Assembly: GCA_021399405.1 (NCBI GenBank)
Contig: JAAFKL010000295.1
Span: 1 to 6,703, forward strand
DNA length: 6,703 bases
Reading direction: 5' to 3'
DNA from: Candidatus Heimdallarchaeota archaeon
GTDB taxonomy: Archaea > Asgardarchaeota > Heimdallarchaeia > Heimdallarchaeales > Kariarchaeaceae
Shown here piece by piece: positions 4,540 to 6,703 of this stretch. The number at the start of each line of letters is the position of its first letter. Position 1 is the stretch's first letter. Both the position numbers and the translations under genes were made by a program. The notes under the pieces are model-generated. The model saw only the letters and a list, made by a program, of their open reading frames with translations. It made no database searches and was not told where the DNA came from.

Positions 4540-6519
4540 CTATTTAATTTTATTTGCTATAATAAATCCATATTGGTTCACTTCTGCAACCCAATTCTTT
4601 GGGATCCATGTAGTAGTATCTAATTGATTAATAATGAGGGGTCCATTCTCTTTCCAATTCGAGCCTAGTTCGTATTTATTATAAACTGGGACTTCATTTT
4701 CATAATCAAGCACGGTTTTGTAATGCAAGGGAACAGGTTTTTCTTTAAATTCTAATTTTGGAATTATCGGGTCATCATGAGGTATAATCAGAGTTACCCT
4801 AATGGCTACTAGTTCAATTGGCTCATTTTTTGCAACAAATCCATATCTCTCTTCGTGTAGATCCAAAAATCCCTGTTTTATCTTTTCTTCATCTGGATCA
4901 AAATTCACAGTAAGCTCATAAGATTGACCCTTAAATCTCATTGATAATGACCTTTCTAAACTGTAATTTTCTAAATCAAGATTATCCTTTTTGGCCAGAT
5001 TCAAGGCTTCAGTCTCTAATAGTTCGTATTTATCCTCTAATGTTTTTTTGTTTATCAGGTCCCAGCTTGTAACTAATCCCTGAGAAGTATCATAACTATA
5101 ATCTGCTCCTATTAATCCCATTGCTGCCCATGCACCAGGTATAGGCGGAATGATTACTTGATCAATATGCATCAATTCTGCTAATTCGCATCCATGTACT
5201 GGTCCAGCACCTCCGAATGCTAAAAGATAAAATTTTCTTGGATCTAAACCTCGTTGGGTAGTAACCGATCGAAGAGCCGCTGAGATGTTTTCATGAAATA
5301 TTCTTCGTGCGCCTGCTATGGCGTCAAATTTATCTATTTTCATTTGCGAAGCAAGTACTTCCATAGATTTCTCTGCCATATCTCTATTCAATACCAGTTC
5401 ACCACCTGCAAGCTGTTCAGATAGTACACCGTAAGATAAATCCGCATCAGTAACGGTCGGAATTGTTCCACCTTGATTATAGGCAACCGGTCCAGGAGAC
5501 GCCCCTGCACTCTCAGGTCCCACTTGGATTAATCCTGAAGTAATTTGAATTAAACTACCACCTCCCGCACCAATTGTTTCAATATCTATTGCTGGGGCTG
5601 ACACTGGTAACCCACCAACTTTTAATGTTTGATGAAATGAATTTTTACCGTTTACAATAGATGCTACATCAGTGCTTGTTCCCCCAATGTCCAGCGTTAG
5701 TAGATTAGGGGTTCCAATTAATCTTGAAGTGAACTCAGCTGCTTGGATCCCACCCGCAAGTCCTGAAAAAAGAGTATGAACCGGAAACTCAGCTATAGTT
5801 TGACCCCTCGCTAGGCCTTTAGAAGATTTCATTACCGCAAATAGATCTGAGAGATTGTCATCTCGAATTTGTTGGTCCAAATTTTTAAGATAGTCTCGCA
5901 TTAGAGGTTTCACATATGCATCCATTACCGTTGTACTCATCCGCTCATATTCTCTGTATTCGGGCAATAATATTGAGGATACAGACACGATATAATCCTG
6001 CAGAGCTTCTGCTAACTGATTTTCATGAATCGGATTAAGAAAAGAAAAAAGTGTACAAATTGCAATGCTGTCGAAATCTAATGTTTTGATATTGTTTAGT
6101 AATTCTTCCAAATCTTGTTTTTCAAGTTCTTTCTCTATACTGCCATCAGATATGATTCTTTCATTGATTTCCAGTCTAAGATTCTTACTTACTAGAGGTT
6201 CAGGTCTTGTTGGATACAAAGCATAGATATCATCTCGATTCTGCCGACCAATTTCAATTATATCTTTGAATCCCTTAGTAGTTATGAGCACCACTTTGCC
6301 CCCCTTTCTCTCGATGACTGCGTTTGTTGCTACAGTGGTACCGTGTAACACTTCCTTTACAAAACCTAATCGTCTCAATGATTCAATAACTGCTAAAAGT
6401 GGATTTGAGGGGGTTGAAGGAACTTTAATAACTCTGATCTGATCTTTTGAAATTGCAATCGTATCAGTAAATGTGCCCCCCGTATCTATACCTGCAATTA
6501 ACCAGTTATCGTTTTCCAC
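4540..6519 (-). CDS. hyuA: Hydantoinase/oxoprolinase A subunit (HyuA family)
   Basis: This 659-residue protein is a full-length HyuA-type subunit of the ATP-dependent hydantoinase, 5-oxoprolinase and acetone carboxylase group. It carries both sugar-kinase/HSP70-like phosphate loops: IDTGGTFTD (11-19) and LDIGGTSTDV (276-285). Other family blocks are HGTTVATNAVIERKG (59-73), the glycine-rich IGAGGGS (316-322), GPESAGASPGP (334-344), TVTDAD (355-360) and FGGAGPVHG (435-443). The C-terminal domain (about 490-650) also follows the family. Relatives use ATP to open a cyclic amide such as a hydantoin or 5-oxoproline, usually with a HyuB subunit. The substrate cannot be read from the sequence. No HyuB gene flanks it: a thiamine-binding gene lies downstream and a divergent RNase P RNA upstream. 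The start is GTG; the frame immediately begins the expected N-terminus, and a TATA-like box lies 27 bp upstream. Confidence 0.9.
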   Translation of the reverse strand: MENDNWLIAGIDTGGTFTDTIAISKDQIRVIKVPSTPSNPLLAVIESLRRLGFVKEVLHGTTVATNAVIERKGGKVVLITTKGFKDIIEIGRQNRDDIYALYPTRPEPLVSKNLRLEINERIISDGSIEKELEKQDLEELLNNIKTLDFDSIAICTLFSFLNPIHENQLAEALQDYIVSVSSILLPEYREYERMSTTVMDAYVKPLMRDYLKNLDQQIRDDNLSDLFAVMKSSKGLARGQTIAEFPVHTLFSGLAGGIQAAEFTSRLIGTPNLLTLDIGGTSTDVASIVNGKNSFHQTLKVGGLPVSAPAIDIETIGAGGGSLIQITSGLIQVGPESAGASPGPVAYNQGGTIPTVTDADLSYGVLSEQLAGGELVLNRDMAEKSMEVLASQMKIDKFDAIAGARRIFHENISAALRSVTTQRGLDPRKFYLLAFGGAGPVHGCELAELMHIDQVIIPPIPGAWAAMGLIGADYSYDTSQGLVTSWDLINKKTLEDKYELLETEALNLAKKDNLDLENYSLERSLSMRFKGQSYELTVNFDPDEEKIKQGFLDLHEERYGFVAKNEPIELVAIRVTLIIPHDDPIIPKLEFKEKPVPLHYKTVLDYENEVPVYNKYELGSNWKENGPLIINQLDTTTWIPKNWVAEVNQYGFIIANKIK

Positions 6520-6540
6520 TATCCTAAATTAAAGTGGAGG

Positions 6541-6550
6541 TATAATATTT
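6541..6550 (-). promoter_or_regulatory. TATA box for the hyuA-like gene
   Basis: AAATATTATA on the minus strand is centred 26-27 bp before the GTG start at 6519, with GATTG directly upstream as a possible TFB-recognition element. As with the thiamine-binding gene, the spacing predicts a leaderless message. A weak AGGA lies too close to the GTG to be a good SD. Confidence 0.45.
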
Positions 6551-6623
6551 CAATCGATTATATTGTAGAAAAATGGATTAACAAAATCAATTAGTTCTTA
6601 TTTTGTGTAAATATAATTTGTTT

Positions 6624-6703
6624 GCGGAGTAGACGAGTAGCAAAAGGGCCTAAGGGTTCCTAGGAAAGTCCGGCTACCTTCGAGAAGGGATATTACGAAA
6701 GTA
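6624..6703 (+). ncRNA. rnpB: RNase P RNA, 5' part (runs off the window)
   Basis: The run AGGAAAGTCCGGCTACC (6662-6678) is the conserved CR-I/P4 5' segment of RNase P RNA, the catalytic RNA that matures tRNA 5' ends. Just before it, AGGGCC-TAAG-GGTTCCT (6645-6661) folds as the P3 hairpin with one bulge. After it come the hairpin CCTT-CGAG-AAGG (6677-6688) and TAC-GAAA-GTA (6694-6703) with a GNRA loop, as in the specificity-domain side. The start near 6624 is an estimate: the GC content rises at GCGGAG, and an AT-rich TATA-like stretch (about 6595-6603) lies 26 bp upstream. The rest, including the P4 3' strand, lies beyond the window. Confidence 0.75.

Overview
The window looks like AT-rich archaeal chromosome with five complete protein genes, plus a gene fragment at the left edge and the 5' part of an RNase P RNA gene at the right edge. 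The archaeal assignment is inferred. Several starts lack a Shine-Dalgarno (SD) sequence but have a TATA-like box centred about 27 nt upstream, as in leaderless archaeal transcription. Oligo-T runs follow gene ends, and one gene encodes a small winged-helix protein whose recognition helix resembles eukaryotic E2F/DP factors. That last trait makes an Asgard (Heimdallarchaeia-like) source attractive, but the sequence alone cannot settle it.

Left part (1-2968): a short possible 3' end of an upstream gene (1-63) is followed by two convergent genes whose stop codons overlap by 4 bp. They are a BshC-family protein (+, 201-1838) and a BshA-family glycosyltransferase (-, 1835-2956, probably starting at 2968). 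In bacteria BshA and BshC catalyse the first and last steps of bacillithiol synthesis (UDP-GlcNAc + malate to GlcNAc-malate, and addition of cysteine to GlcN-malate). The middle enzyme, the BshB deacetylase, is not in the window. The pair suggests a bacillithiol-like low-molecular-weight thiol. The BshC protein differs from the bacterial pattern at one conserved motif and carries a Cys-Pro-Cys-Cys cluster.

Middle part (2969-3784): an 816-bp stretch without a convincing protein gene. It holds two direct copies of an 86-bp sequence (81% identical) and, between them, an island of clearly higher GC (43% against 24% next to it). On the minus strand the island contains two adjacent hairpins capped by GNRA tetraloops, so it may be an undescribed structured RNA or a decayed insertion.

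Right part (3785-6703): the E2F/DP-like winged-helix gene (+) converges on a gene for an MTH1187-type thiamine-binding protein (-). Upstream of that on the same strand is a complete hydantoinase/oxoprolinase A-subunit gene (hyuA-like, -) without a B-subunit gene beside it. The hyuA-like gene is divergent from an RNase P RNA gene (+) that runs off the end. Apart from bshA/bshC, no shared pathway is evident among these genes.
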